From assembly GCA_963728365.1 (NCBI GenBank), contig CAVSJI010000001.1, forward strand, positions 2,170,001-2,234,000: a stretch of 64,000 nucleotides of DNA, read 5' to 3'. The notes beneath the pieces were generated by a model, which did no database searches, was not told the DNA's origin, and saw only the letters and a program-made list of their open reading frames with translations. This document shows, one piece after another, positions 40,190 to 48,247 of this stretch (positions are counted from its first letter, which is position 1; each line of letters begins with the position of its first letter). The position numbers were made by a program, and so were the translations under genes. This stretch comes from VRUE01 sp963728365. Its GTDB lineage: Bacteria > Actinomycetota > Thermoleophilia > Solirubrobacterales > 70-9.

Positions 40190-42723
40190 CAGGAGGCGGC
40201 ATCCTTCACGATCTGGACGCTGACGGGCCCGCCGTTGAGCAGGGCGTTGGCGTTGCCCTCCGCGGTTCCCTCGATCAGCAGGCAGACCCCCTCGGGCACG
40301 CGCTCGCGAATCGCGACGCGGGCGGTGAGGCTCGTGCCGTTCTGGGACACCCTGACGTGATCTCCGCTACTTAGGCCAAGTCGTTCCGCGTCGGATACGG
40401 AGAGCTCTACGCGCTGTCGCGGAGCCAGGAATCGAAGCGGCGGGTTCAGCTCGGTGATAGGACCCGCCCACAAGTCTCGATACGTGGCGAGAGCGAGGTT
40501 GCCTGGGGCGGGGTGGGCGCCCGACGTGGTGTCCTCAAAACGCTCGGCGGGAGCCTCGCTTGAGTGTTTTGAGGACACCACCTCGGGCGCCCCTCCGGGC
40601 TCCGGTGCTTTGCTCCTTGCTTCTGTGTCCTGCCAGCGGATGCCGCGGCCGCCGATGTCGGAGTCGGTGATGCCGTTGTAGAACGGGACCGCTTGGGTTA
40701 GAGCTTCGAAGGCAGAAGGTTGAGAGCTAACGCCGGTGTCGTGGCCCAGGGCCAGAGAAAGCTCGGCCAGGACGCCCCAATTCGGGCGGATGTTGTCGGG
40801 GCGCGGGGCGCTTGGCCTTACGCGCTGTAGGCGGCCGTCGGGGTGCGTCACGGTGCCGTCTTTCTCGGCGTGGGTCTCGAGCGGGAAGACGACTGAGGCC
40901 TTGGCGGTTGTGGCGGTCTCGAAGGTTGAGAAGCAGATGACGTGGTCCGCGGCGGTGAGGGCTCGGTCCCAGGCTTCGGTGTCCGGGAAGTCGCGCAGCG
41001 GGTCGACGCCGAACAACAGAACCGTCTTCAGACCCCCGGATTCCAGCCCCTCCCGGATCTCCTCGGTGGACTTGCCTGCTGGCGATGCGCTGAAGCCAGG
41101 CCCCGCGTTTGGGATGCAACCCGCCTCCCGGAGACCGCGGGCGTTCGCGAAGCTGGGGACTTCAAGCAGTCCACAACCCTCAGACGCACCGAGCTTCAAC
41201 GCAGCGCTCAGCTCGAGCAGCGCCTGAATTGCCTCATCGCCCTCGCGGCCAACCCTGTCGCCCCAGATGACGACGACTCGCTCGGCGCCCCGCAACACGT
41301 CGGCGGTCGTCGATACCGCCTCCGAACGTTTTGCGCGGGAGGAGGTGGAAGCTTCGGGCGGCAGCCCGCCATCGTCACTTCGACGAGTTGCGAGTGAGGA
41401 GGCGGTATCGGCGACCGCCCCGACCAGCTCGACTACGAACGAGGCCACCTGTCCCGGCGCGTAGCGGGCTACGGCTACGGCGCCGCCGTCGAGCGTCGTC
41501 GGGGCCTCGGTGGCGACAGCCAGCTTGGCGCCGTTGCGGCGGATCGCCTTGCGGACGCGCAGGTCGAGGATCGGGCTGGCGTGGAGGAGGTCGGCGCCGA
41601 GGACGAGGATCGCGTCGGCGCCGTCGATATCGCGGACCCGCGCTCCCAGCTGCGGCGCGTCGAGGCGGGCCTGGGCGGCGGCGGAGGCGCCGCGCGAGGG
41701 ACGCGAGTCGACGTGCGGGGAGCCGAGCGCTTCGCGCAGGATGCGCTGCGCCAGGTAGGCCTCCTCGTTGGAGGCGTCGCCGACGATCGCCGCGCTCTCG
41801 GCGCCGCCCGCCTTCAGCGCCTCGGCCGCCTTGGCGATCGCCTCCTCCCACGACGCCTCGCCGCCGCCGCGCAGGCGCGGCGCCCGCACCCGCTCGGGAG
41901 CGTCGAACATCTCGAAGCCGTAGCGGCCGCGGTCGCAGAGCCAGCCGTCGTCGACGTCGGGGTTGTCGCGGGCGACGACCCGCTTCACCCGCTCGTCGCG
42001 GACGGTGAAGCTGACGTTGCACTGGCTCGGGCAGAGCGTGCAGACCGAGCCGGCCTGCTCGATGTCCCAGGGCCGGGCGCGGAAGCGGTAGGTGTAGCTG
42101 GTCAGCGCCCCGACCGGACAGAGGTCGGTGATGTTGCCGTGGAAGGGCGCCACGTAGGGCCGGTCGTCGAAGGTGCCGACGAAGGTCCGGTCTCCCCGCT
42201 CGAGCAGCTGCAGCTGCTCGTCCTCGGCGACCTCCTGGCTGAAGCGCACGCAGCGGTAGCAGAGGATGCAGCGCTCGCGGTCGATCGCGACCAGCGGCGA
42301 GAGCTCGATCGGCTTCTCGAAGTGGCGCTTGGGGTCGGTCATCCGGCTCTTGCCGGGGCCCCAGCCCATCGAGATGTCCTGCAGCGGACACTCGCCGCCC
42401 TTGTCGCAGACGGGGCAGTCGAGCGGGTGGTTGACGAGCAGGAACTCGACCACGGCGCTCTGCGCGTGCTTGACCTGGTCGGTGCGCGTGTGGACGACCA
42501 TGCCGTCGCGCACCGGGGTCGAGCAGGAGGTCTGCAGCTTCGGGATTCCCTCGATCTCGACCAGGCACATGCGGCAGGCGCCGACTGGCTCGCCCAGCTT
42601 CGGCTCATAACAGAAGACCGGGATCTCGACGTCGCCCCGCTTGGCGGCGTCATGCAGCATCTCCCCCTCGGTCGCCCGCACCTCGCGTCCGTCGATCACG
42701 AGCGTGACCTCCCTGCCGCTCAT
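40189..42723 (-). CDS. nuoG: NADH-quinone oxidoreductase subunit G, with two palindrome-encoded insertions
   Basis: The 844-residue iron-sulfur subunit has a 2Fe-2S domain (C-x10-C-x2-C-x13-C, from CYEPKLGEPVGACRMC), the His-coordinated N5 motif HPLDCPVCDKGGEC, a 4Fe-4S motif CILCYRC ending in LCPVGAL, and a CTLCPSQC motif of the molybdopterin-type domain. The latter part is a degenerate bis-MGD oxidoreductase fold without cofactor ligands. Two segments are palindromes read in frame: residues about 435-474 (41302-41419) and about 711-737 (40515-40592, VVSSKHSSEAPAERFEDTTS). Both are in the degenerate domain and presumably loop out. Between them codon use shifts (T/A-ending). A family C palindrome lies directly upstream of its Shine-Dalgarno (GAAGGGAAG). 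Confidence 0.94.
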   Translation of the reverse strand: MSGREVTLVIDGREVRATEGEMLHDAAKRGDVEIPVFCYEPKLGEPVGACRMCLVEIEGIPKLQTSCSTPVRDGMVVHTRTDQVKHAQSAVVEFLLVNHPLDCPVCDKGGECPLQDISMGWGPGKSRMTDPKRHFEKPIELSPLVAIDRERCILCYRCVRFSQEVAEDEQLQLLERGDRTFVGTFDDRPYVAPFHGNITDLCPVGALTSYTYRFRARPWDIEQAGSVCTLCPSQCNVSFTVRDERVKRVVARDNPDVDDGWLCDRGRYGFEMFDAPERVRAPRLRGGGEASWEEAIAKAAEALKAGGAESAAIVGDASNEEAYLAQRILREALGSPHVDSRPSRGASAAAQARLDAPQLGARVRDIDGADAILVLGADLLHASPILDLRVRKAIRRNGAKLAVATEAPTTLDGGAVAVARYAPGQVASFVVELVGAVADTASSLATRRSDDGGLPPEASTSSRAKRSEAVSTTADVLRGAERVVVIWGDRVGREGDEAIQALLELSAALKLGASEGCGLLEVPSFANARGLREAGCIPNAGPGFSASPAGKSTEEIREGLESGGLKTVLLFGVDPLRDFPDTEAWDRALTAADHVICFSTFETATTAKASVVFPLETHAEKDGTVTHPDGRLQRVRPSAPRPDNIRPNWGVLAELSLALGHDTGVSSQPSAFEALTQAVPFYNGITDSDIGGRGIRWQDTEARSKAPEPGGAPEVVSSKHSSEAPAERFEDTTSGAHPAPGNLALATYRDLWAGPITELNPPLRFLAPRQRVELSVSDAERLGLSSGDHVRVSQNGTSLTARVAIRERVPEGVCLLIEGTAEGNANALLNGGPVSVQIVKDAAS
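40515..40592. repeat. Family A palindrome, copy 3 (inside nuoG)
   Basis: Arms 40515-40545 and 40562-40592 match at 29 of 31 positions around loop GGCGGGAGCCTCGCTT (40546-40561). The outer stem (GGGCGCCCGACGTGGTGTCCTC) is unique. It is translated in frame within NuoG, adding about 26 residues. Confidence 0.9.
41302..41419. repeat. Long-loop palindrome inside nuoG
   Basis: Arms 41302-41323 and 41398-41419 match at 21 of 22 positions (GGCGGTCGTCGATACCGCC and its complement), around a 74-nt loop that holds GGGCGGCAGCCCGCC as an inner hairpin. It is translated in frame in NuoG. The arms do not match the family A stems. Confidence 0.85.
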
Positions 42724-42732
42724 CGTCTTCCC

Positions 42733-42779
42733 TTCCGGTGCGCCTTATGTGGGTATACGCCGTAAAAGGCGCACCGGAA
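42733..42779. repeat. Palindromic element, family C copy 2 (nuoF-nuoG gap)
   Basis: Arms TTCCGGTGCGCCTT (42733-42746) and its complement (42766-42779) form a 14-bp stem. The full 51-bp element aligns with 17966-18016 in inverted orientation. It fills almost all of the 58-bp gap between the nuoF stop and the nuoG start, immediately upstream of the nuoG ribosome-binding site, so it could fold in the nuo message and affect nuoG translation. Confidence 0.85.
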
Positions 42780-42781
42780 CG

Positions 42782-44110
42782 TCATGTGGACGCTCCCAGG
42801 GTCTCGGGAGCGCCCTGGACGACCGGGATGCGGTCGGCGACCGCGGGCGCGCCTTCGCTGGCGGCGGCGATCGCCGCCTCGAACTCGTCGCGGAACTTGC
42901 GGACCATCGCGCCTACCGGCATCGCCATCGAGTCGCCGAGCACGCAGAGGCAGTGGCCGATGATGTTCTCCTGCACCGAGGCGACGATGTCGAGATCCAT
43001 CGGCGTCGCCTCGCCGCGCACCACCCGCTCCAGCATCTTCACCGTCCAGTTGGTGCCCTCGCGGCAGGGGGTGCACTTGCCGCAGGACTCGTGGTGGTAG
43101 AAGCGCGCCGTGCGCAGCGCCATGTGGGGGATCGAGACCGCGTCGTCGGCGACGATGATCGAGCCCGAGCCGAGCATCGAGCCCGCCTCGGCCATCGCCT
43201 CGAAGCTGTAGGGGAGATCGAGGCCCTCCTCGGCGCGCAGCACCGGCGAGGAGGAGCCGCCCGGGTAGAAGGCCTTGACCTCGCGGCTCTCGTGCGGGCC
43301 CCCGGCGAGGTCGTAGATCAGCTCGCGGGTGGAGATCCCCAGCTCGACCTCGTAGTTGCCGGGGCGGCGCACGCAGCCGGAGACCGAGACGACCTTGGTG
43401 CCGGGCGACTGCTCGGTGCCGAAGCCGCGGAACCACTCGGCGCCGTGGGCGACGATGTGGGGCACGTTGGAGAGGGTCTCGACGTTGTTGATCAGCGTTG
43501 GCCCGCCGTAGAGTCCCTGCACCGCGGGGAAGGGCGGCTTGAGGCGCGGGTTGCCGCGCTTGCCCTCGAGCGCGTCGAGCAGCGCCGTCTCCTCGCCGCA
43601 GATGTAGGCGCCGGCGCCGCGGTGGACGACCAGCTCCAGGTCGCGGTGCGTGCCGAGGATGTCCCTGCCGAGATAGCCCGCCTCGTAGGCTTCGGCGACG
43701 GCGGCGTCGAGGACGTCGGCCTGCGAGTCGTACTCGCCGCGGATGAAGATGAAGGCGTGGCCGGCGTCGGCGGCGAGCGCCGCGATCGCTATCCCCTCGA
43801 TCAGCTGGTGCGGGTTGCGCTGCATCAGCTCCCTGTCCTTGAAGGCGCCCGGCTCGGACTCATCCGCGTTGCAGCAGAGGTACTTCTGCATCTCCCCTCG
43901 CGGCAGGAAGGAGGCCTTCTTGCCCATCGAGAAGCCAGCCCCGCCGCGCCCGCGCAGGCCCGAGTCTTCGAGCTCGGAGAGCACCTCGTCGGCCTCCATC
44001 TCGCGGTAGGCCCGCTCGAGGGTCGCATAGCCGCCGTAGCCCCTGTAGCCGGCGACCGTGCGCAGGGCGGGGTCTTCGGCGTTCTTGAGCAGCATCCGCG
44101 TTTCAGGCAT
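42782..44110 (-). CDS. nuoF: NADH-quinone oxidoreductase subunit F (FMN and NADH site)
   Basis: The 442-residue NADH-dehydrogenase subunit carries the NADH/FMN-binding glycine loops GRGGAGFSMGKKASF (about 54) and AYICGEETALLDALEG, the CNADESEPGAFKDR segment and the N3 cluster motif HESCGKCTPCREGTNW (about 338). It oxidises NADH and passes electrons to NuoE and NuoG. The ATG at 44110 overlaps the nuoE end by 8 bp. The nuoG start is 58 bp away, the only sizeable gap in the first half of the operon, and it contains a family C palindrome. Confidence 0.96.
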   Translation of the reverse strand: MPETRMLLKNAEDPALRTVAGYRGYGGYATLERAYREMEADEVLSELEDSGLRGRGGAGFSMGKKASFLPRGEMQKYLCCNADESEPGAFKDRELMQRNPHQLIEGIAIAALAADAGHAFIFIRGEYDSQADVLDAAVAEAYEAGYLGRDILGTHRDLELVVHRGAGAYICGEETALLDALEGKRGNPRLKPPFPAVQGLYGGPTLINNVETLSNVPHIVAHGAEWFRGFGTEQSPGTKVVSVSGCVRRPGNYEVELGISTRELIYDLAGGPHESREVKAFYPGGSSSPVLRAEEGLDLPYSFEAMAEAGSMLGSGSIIVADDAVSIPHMALRTARFYHHESCGKCTPCREGTNWTVKMLERVVRGEATPMDLDIVASVQENIIGHCLCVLGDSMAMPVGAMVRKFRDEFEAAIAAASEGAPAVADRIPVVQGAPETLGAST

Positions 44111-44720
44111 CGGGGCCTCCCGGTAGCGGTCGGCGCTCCAGCGCCTTCTCGGGCAGCACCTCGGCGCCCTCGCGCAACTGCTCGATCGCGGTCTTCGCCT
44201 CGCCCGTCTCCAGGGGCCCGAAGTAGCGCTCGTCGATCGAGGCCATCGGCGCGATGTCGCAGGCGCCGAGGCACTCGAACCCGGTGACGAAGAAGTCCTC
44301 GTCGCCCTCGGCCGCCGCGCGGAAGGCCTCGAGCAGCTCGTCGCCGCCGCGCATCCAGCAGGAGATGTTGGTGCAGACGGCGACCTTATGGGTCCCCACC
44401 GGCTCCGTATGCAGCAGGTCGTAGAAGCTCGCCACCGACTCCAGGTAGGCCGGCGTGACCCGCATAACCGCCGCGGCCTGCCGAATCCCCTCCGGCGTGC
44501 ACCATCCGTACAAGCGCTGCACGGCCCAAAGCGCCGGAATCGACGCAGATTTCCGATCGGGGTACCGCCCCATGAGCTCTTCAATCCGCTCCCGCAGCTC
44601 GTCGGGGCAATCGACCTGATGAAGCTCAGGAACCTCCTCCGGCGTCCGATCCGGAACCCGTCCCTCGGTAAGCGCGACGTCAACCGGAAGTTCAGGCACA
44701 AGCTCCCCCTTCGCTTGCAC
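44103..44720 (-). CDS. nuoE: NADH-quinone oxidoreductase subunit E (2Fe-2S)
   Basis: This 205-residue subunit binds cluster N1a through CTNISCWMRGG and CLGACDIAPM (C-x4-C and C-x3-C). The thioredoxin-like fold is preceded by a helical N-terminus (ELRERIEELMGRYPDRKSA). I choose the GTG at 44720. The frame is open to 44834, but the extra 38 codons are the palindrome at 44745-44839 (Arg/Trp/Ser/Pro, not NuoE-like) and overlap the end of nuoD. Some extension by the palindrome cannot be excluded. Confidence 0.92.
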   Translation of the reverse strand: MQAKGELVPELPVDVALTEGRVPDRTPEEVPELHQVDCPDELRERIEELMGRYPDRKSASIPALWAVQRLYGWCTPEGIRQAAAVMRVTPAYLESVASFYDLLHTEPVGTHKVAVCTNISCWMRGGDELLEAFRAAAEGDEDFFVTGFECLGACDIAPMASIDERYFGPLETGEAKTAIEQLREGAEVLPEKALERRPLPGGPDA

Positions 44721-44744
44721 CCGACTCTGTGAGGCGGTTCGCGA

Positions 44745-44839
44745 GAGGGGTGCGGGGACCCCCTCCGACGGGCGGATACTCAAATTGGCGGTCCAACTGG
44801 ACCGCCAATTGTCCGGCGGAGGGGGTCCCCGCACCCCTC
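44745..44839. repeat. Two-tier palindrome in the nuoD-nuoE gap
   Basis: The outer arms 44745-44767 and 44817-44839 are a perfect 23-bp match. Inside, AATTGGCGGTCCA (44783-44795) and TGGACCGCCAATT (44798-44810) form a second perfect 13-bp hairpin with a 2-nt loop. The outer right arm covers the first two bases of the nuoD stop codon. It lies immediately upstream of the nuoE start and could form in the operon message. Confidence 0.9.
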
Positions 44840-46079
44840 ACCGATCCACACCCCCCAGAATCGGGTCGAGCATCCCCAGGCTGCAGATCATGTCGGCGAT
44901 GTATTCGTCGGTCGACATGTCCCTGAAGGCCTGTAGGTTGACGAAGGAGGGGTCGCGGAAGTGGACCCGGGCCGGCTTCGCCGAGCCGTCGGCGAGCACG
45001 AAGCAGCCGAGCTCGCCGCGCGGCGACTCGATCGCGTAGTAGGTCTCGCCCGGCCCGACCCGGTAGCCCTCGGTTACCAGCTTGAAGTGGTGGATCAGCG
45101 ACTCCATCGAGGTAGAGAGCTCCGAGCGCGGCGGCAGCACGTACTTGCGGTCGTCGGCGATGAACGGCCCTTCCGGCAGGCCCTCGAGCGCCTGCTCGAC
45201 GATCCGCGTCGACTCGACCATCTCGGCGACCCGCACCCGGTAGCGGTCGTAGTTGTCGCCGACCGTGCCGACCGGGATCTTGAAGTCCATCTCCGGGTAG
45301 GCCAGGTAGTCGAAGGCCTTGCGCAGGTCCCAGGGCTCGCCGGCGGCGCGCAGCAGCGGCCCGGTGACGCCCAGTTCCAGCAGCCGCTCGCGCGGCACGA
45401 CGCCGGTGCCCTTGGTGCGCGAGAGGAAGACCTCGTTGCGGTCGAGCAGCGCCTGGTACTGCTCGACCCGCACCGGCATCTCGGCGACGAAGGAGCGCAG
45501 CTTCTCGGCGAAGCCGAGGGGGATGTCCTCGATCACGCCGCCGACCTGGAAGTAGCGGGTGTGCATCCGCTGCCCGGTCGCCATCTCGAAGAGGTCGAGG
45601 ATCCGGTCGCGCTCGCGGAAGCAGTACCAGAGCATCGAGATCGCGCCGAGGTCGAGCGCCGTCGTCCCCAGCCAGACCAGGTGGGAGTGGATCCGGTTGA
45701 GCTCGAGGAAGATCGTCCGCAGGTACTTTGCCCGCGGTGGGATCTCGAGCTCGATCAACCGCTCGACCGCGCCGCAGAAGGCCTGCATCTGGAAGAAGTA
45801 GGAGACGTAGTCCATCCGCTCGACGAAGGGGATGACCTTCCAGTAGCTCTTGTCCTCGCAGGACTTTTCGATCCCCGTGTGGACGTAGCCGATCACCGGC
45901 CGCAGGTCGCGCACCACCTCGCCCTCGAGGTCAACGACGAGCCGCAGCACCCCGTGCGTGGCCGGGTGGTGCGGCCCGATGTTGACCGTCATCACCTCAC
46001 TGCGCTCCGGGGACGTGCCGTCACTTAGAGGTCCGTATGGGTTCATAACTTGCGGCACGTCCCCGCTTGCCTCAGCCAT
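44838..46079 (-). CDS. nuoD: NADH-quinone oxidoreductase subunit D (49-kDa type)
   Basis: The 413-residue hydrogenase-like subunit lines the quinone site with NuoB and NuoH. The family signature NIGPHHPATHGVLRLVVDLEGE is near residue 33 (the His pair that contacts quinone), followed by RPVIGYVHTGIEKSCEDKSYWK, and the C-terminal MICSLGMLDPILGGVDR is intact. The first 30 residues (GDVPQVMNPYGPLSDGTSPE) are encoded by a family D palindrome and are not family-like. Translation could start instead at the ATG just before NPYGPL or at the ATG of MTVNIGPH. The start overlaps the nuoC stop. Confidence 0.95.
   Translation of the reverse strand: MAEASGDVPQVMNPYGPLSDGTSPERSEVMTVNIGPHHPATHGVLRLVVDLEGEVVRDLRPVIGYVHTGIEKSCEDKSYWKVIPFVERMDYVSYFFQMQAFCGAVERLIELEIPPRAKYLRTIFLELNRIHSHLVWLGTTALDLGAISMLWYCFRERDRILDLFEMATGQRMHTRYFQVGGVIEDIPLGFAEKLRSFVAEMPVRVEQYQALLDRNEVFLSRTKGTGVVPRERLLELGVTGPLLRAAGEPWDLRKAFDYLAYPEMDFKIPVGTVGDNYDRYRVRVAEMVESTRIVEQALEGLPEGPFIADDRKYVLPPRSELSTSMESLIHHFKLVTEGYRVGPGETYYAIESPRGELGCFVLADGSAKPARVHFRDPSFVNLQAFRDMSTDEYIADMICSLGMLDPILGGVDR
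46009..46064. repeat. Palindromic element, family D copy 1 (5' end of nuoD)
   Basis: GGGGACGTGCCG (46009-46020) pairs perfectly with CGGCACGTCCCC (46053-46064). The loop region TCACTTAGAGGTCCGTATGG and what follows aligns base for base with the copy at 53312-53369, where the stem extends to 22 bp. It is read through in frame as the N-terminus of NuoD. Confidence 0.85.
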
Positions 46080-46587
46080 AGTTGCGCTCGTTGAAGGTGA
46101 AGGTGACGGGCTCGCCGCCGATCGGGAAGTCGCGGCGCTGGGGCCAGCCGACGTAGTCCTCGGGCAGCAGGATGCGGGTCAGGTCGGGGTGGCCCTTGAA
46201 GACGATCCCGAAGAAGTCGAAGACCTCGCGCTCCTGGAAGTCCGCAGTGGGAAACAGCTCGACGCACGAGTCGATTTCTGGGAGCTCGTCACCGCGGTCG
46301 TCCAAAAGCGCCTTGACCCTGATGCGCTCGACTCTGTCCCTGTTGAGGAGCTCGTAGTGCACCGCGAAGCGGGGCTCTGCCGGCAGGTAGTCGGCGGCGT
46401 GCAGGCTGGAGAGGAAGCGGTAACCCTGGCCGGGCGCCTCGCGCAGCCAGGTGAGCACGGCGAGCACCTGGGTCGGGTCGATCGAGAGGCTCGCGGAGCC
46501 GTGCTCGAAGCCGCTGTCGAGGACGGCGCCGGGGTGCTGGGACTCGATCTCGCCCCGGATCAGCTCCAGTCCGGGGGCGTCAGGCAC
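46072..46587 (-). CDS. nuoC: NADH-quinone oxidoreductase subunit C (30-kDa type)
   Basis: The 171-residue hydrophilic subunit has the signature REVFDFFGIVFKGHPDLTRILLPEDYVGWPQRRDFP (from about residue 120), typical of NuoC. It forms the interface to NuoD. The start overlaps the nuoB end by 8 bp and the stop overlaps the nuoD start by 8 bp, so translation of B, C and D is coupled. Confidence 0.95.
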   Translation of the reverse strand: MPDAPGLELIRGEIESQHPGAVLDSGFEHGSASLSIDPTQVLAVLTWLREAPGQGYRFLSSLHAADYLPAEPRFAVHYELLNRDRVERIRVKALLDDRGDELPEIDSCVELFPTADFQEREVFDFFGIVFKGHPDLTRILLPEDYVGWPQRRDFPIGGEPVTFTFNERNYG

Positions 46588-47269
46588 GGATCAGCTCCCG
46601 CGCCAGCTCGTAGGCCTCGCCGGCCTCGGCGCTCGGTTCGCTGCGCGGGCCGCCCCGGGCCCACTCCTCGGTGCCGTGCGCGTTGTAGCGGGCACGCCAG
46701 CCCTGGTCGGGGTTGCCCTGGATCTTGCGCTGCAGCTTGGTGAAGCCGTAGAGGACCGCCTCGGGTCGTGGCGGGCAGCCGGGGACGTGCAGGTCGATCG
46801 GCATGAACTTGTCGGCGCCCTGGACGACGGCGTAGTTGGAGAACATGCCGCCGGAGGAGGAGCAGGCGCCCATCGAGATCGCCCACTTCGGCTCCAGCAT
46901 CTGGTCGTAGAGGCGGCGGACGACCGGCGCCATCTTGATCGAGACCCGCCCGGAGAGGATGATCATGTCGGCCTGGCGCGGCGAGGCGCGCAGGGCCTCG
47001 GCGCCGAATCGGGCCAGGTCGTAGCGTGCGGTGACGATCGAGATCGGCGCCTCGATCGCGCAGCAGGCGAGGCCGAAGGTGAGCGGGAAGATCGAGTTCG
47101 AGCGCGCCCAGCCGAGCATCTTCTCGAAGTTGGTCATCACGACCTTCTGCTCGACATAGCGCTCCAGCTCCTCGCCCTCGAGGTCACCGCGCAGCATGTC
47201 CCGGGCGCGCAGTTGGCGCTCGCGCATCGTCTGTCGCTCAACCGCCAGGGGCTGGCGCTCTACCTCCAA
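46580..47269 (-). CDS. nuoB: NADH-quinone oxidoreductase subunit B (N2 cluster)
   Basis: The 229-residue subunit holds the terminal cluster N2 with the tandem cysteines in FGLACCAIEAP (about 65), plus GACSSSGGMFSNY and VPGCPPRPEA. The quinone receives its electrons here. An additional 45-residue N-terminal helix (about MEVERQPLAVERQTMRERQL) precedes the core. It is longer than in many bacteria but reads as coding. The start lies within the nuoA 3' end. Confidence 0.95.
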   Translation of the reverse strand: MEVERQPLAVERQTMRERQLRARDMLRGDLEGEELERYVEQKVVMTNFEKMLGWARSNSIFPLTFGLACCAIEAPISIVTARYDLARFGAEALRASPRQADMIILSGRVSIKMAPVVRRLYDQMLEPKWAISMGACSSSGGMFSNYAVVQGADKFMPIDLHVPGCPPRPEAVLYGFTKLQRKIQGNPDQGWRARYNAHGTEEWARGGPRSEPSAEAGEAYELARELIRA

Positions 47270-47637
47270 TTCAGAGCCCCCTTGCGCCAGACGTAGACGT
47301 AGGCGACCAGCAGCAGGAAGACGAAGGTGATCAACTCGCCGAGCACGAAGACGCTGTCGGCTTCCTTGAGGATCACCCCGATCGGATAGAGGAAGACGAC
47401 CTCGATGTCGAAGAGGATGAAGAGCATCGCGATCAGGTAGAAGCTGACGCCGAAGCGCAGCCCGTGCGCGGCCTCGACCGGAATCCCGGACTCGTACGGC
47501 TCGCCCTGCCGGCGGCTGGCAACGGTCGGGCGCTTGGGGCGCTTCGGCCCGACGACGTGGTTGAGCATCGCGAAGGCGAGCCCCACTCCGAGGCCGAGGA
47601 AGGCGAAGACGAGAATCGGCAGGTAGCTCTTCAGCAC
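47260..47637 (-). CDS. nuoA: NADH-quinone oxidoreductase subunit A
   Basis: The 125-residue three-helix membrane subunit starts with GTG at 47637 and contains YESGIPVEAAHGLRFGVSFYLIAMLFILFDIEVVFLYP, the NuoA signature with the conserved Glu of the TM1-2 loop. It is the first gene of the nuo operon (A to N in the usual order on the minus strand). About 155 bp of AT-rich sequence separates it from the divergent membrane protein gene and should carry the operon promoter. Confidence 0.95.
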   Translation of the reverse strand: MLKSYLPILVFAFLGLGVGLAFAMLNHVVGPKRPKRPTVASRRQGEPYESGIPVEAAHGLRFGVSFYLIAMLFILFDIEVVFLYPIGVILKEADSVFVLGELITFVFLLLVAYVYVWRKGALNWR

Positions 47638-47792
47638 TGGGAAGTCGTTTCGGGCCTGCGGCTCGCGGGGCGCCCTTCGCCTCGCCTCACCGCCTGCTCG
47701 GCGAGTTATATACCTGCTTGTAACACATTGCTACATAGTGATTTTCCGCATCAGCAAGCCGAACCCCGACCCTTTCAGGAGGAAATAGCCCC
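47638..47792. promoter_or_regulatory. Divergent promoter region of nuo operon and membrane protein gene
   Basis: The stretch 47703-47760 is unusually AT-rich for this genome (GTTATATACCTGCTTGTAACAC...). It contains a TATATA on each strand and several TTG/TTAC hexamers, but I cannot choose a single -35/-10 pair with confidence. Confidence 0.35.
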
Positions 47793-48227
47793 GTGGCGGA
47801 GGTCCATCTCATCGTCGGTTGCGCCCTGATCGCGCTCAACGGCGCCGGCTTCGCGGTCGGCGGAATCGCCTGGTATCGCGCCCGTCCCTCGATCCGCTTC
47901 TGGTACCTGCTGCGTGCCGCGCAGGCATCCGTCTTCCTGCAGGCGCTGCTCGGCGGCCTGCTCGTCTTCAGCGGCCACGAGCCCGACGAAAGCCTCCACT
48001 ACCTCTACGGTCTGCTGCCCCTCTTCGTCTCCTTCCTCGCCGAGGGCGCCCGCGCCGGCGCCGCCGAGCGCGAGCTGCGCGACGTCGACTTCGAATCGCT
48101 GTCCGCCGACGCCCAGCAGGCGATGGCTTTGGCGATCGTGCGGCGCGAGATGGGGATCATGGCCGTCAGCTGCGGGGTGATCCTCTTCCTGGCGCTGCGG
48201 GCGGCGACTACGGGCGGGGCGTTCTGA
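47793..48227 (+). CDS. Conserved four-helix membrane protein, actinobacterial type
   Basis: The 144-residue protein has helices near residues 5-28, 40-62, 67-85 and 120-138, with an amphipathic region between the third and fourth (GARAGAAERELRDVDFESL). It starts with GTG; AGGAGG ends 11 bp upstream, so the spacing is slightly long. I do not recognise a family with known function. It is divergent from the nuo operon and a family A palindrome follows it. Confidence 0.65.
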   Translation: MAEVHLIVGCALIALNGAGFAVGGIAWYRARPSIRFWYLLRAAQASVFLQALLGGLLVFSGHEPDESLHYLYGLLPLFVSFLAEGARAGAAERELRDVDFESLSADAQQAMALAIVRREMGIMAVSCGVILFLALRAATTGGAF

Positions 48228-48247
48228 CGGTTGCTTGTGGCGGGGCC

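Noticed and set aside
44721..44834. N-terminal extension of NuoE starting at 44834
   Set aside because: The extra residues are translated palindrome and overlap the end of nuoD; NuoE-like sequence begins after 44720.
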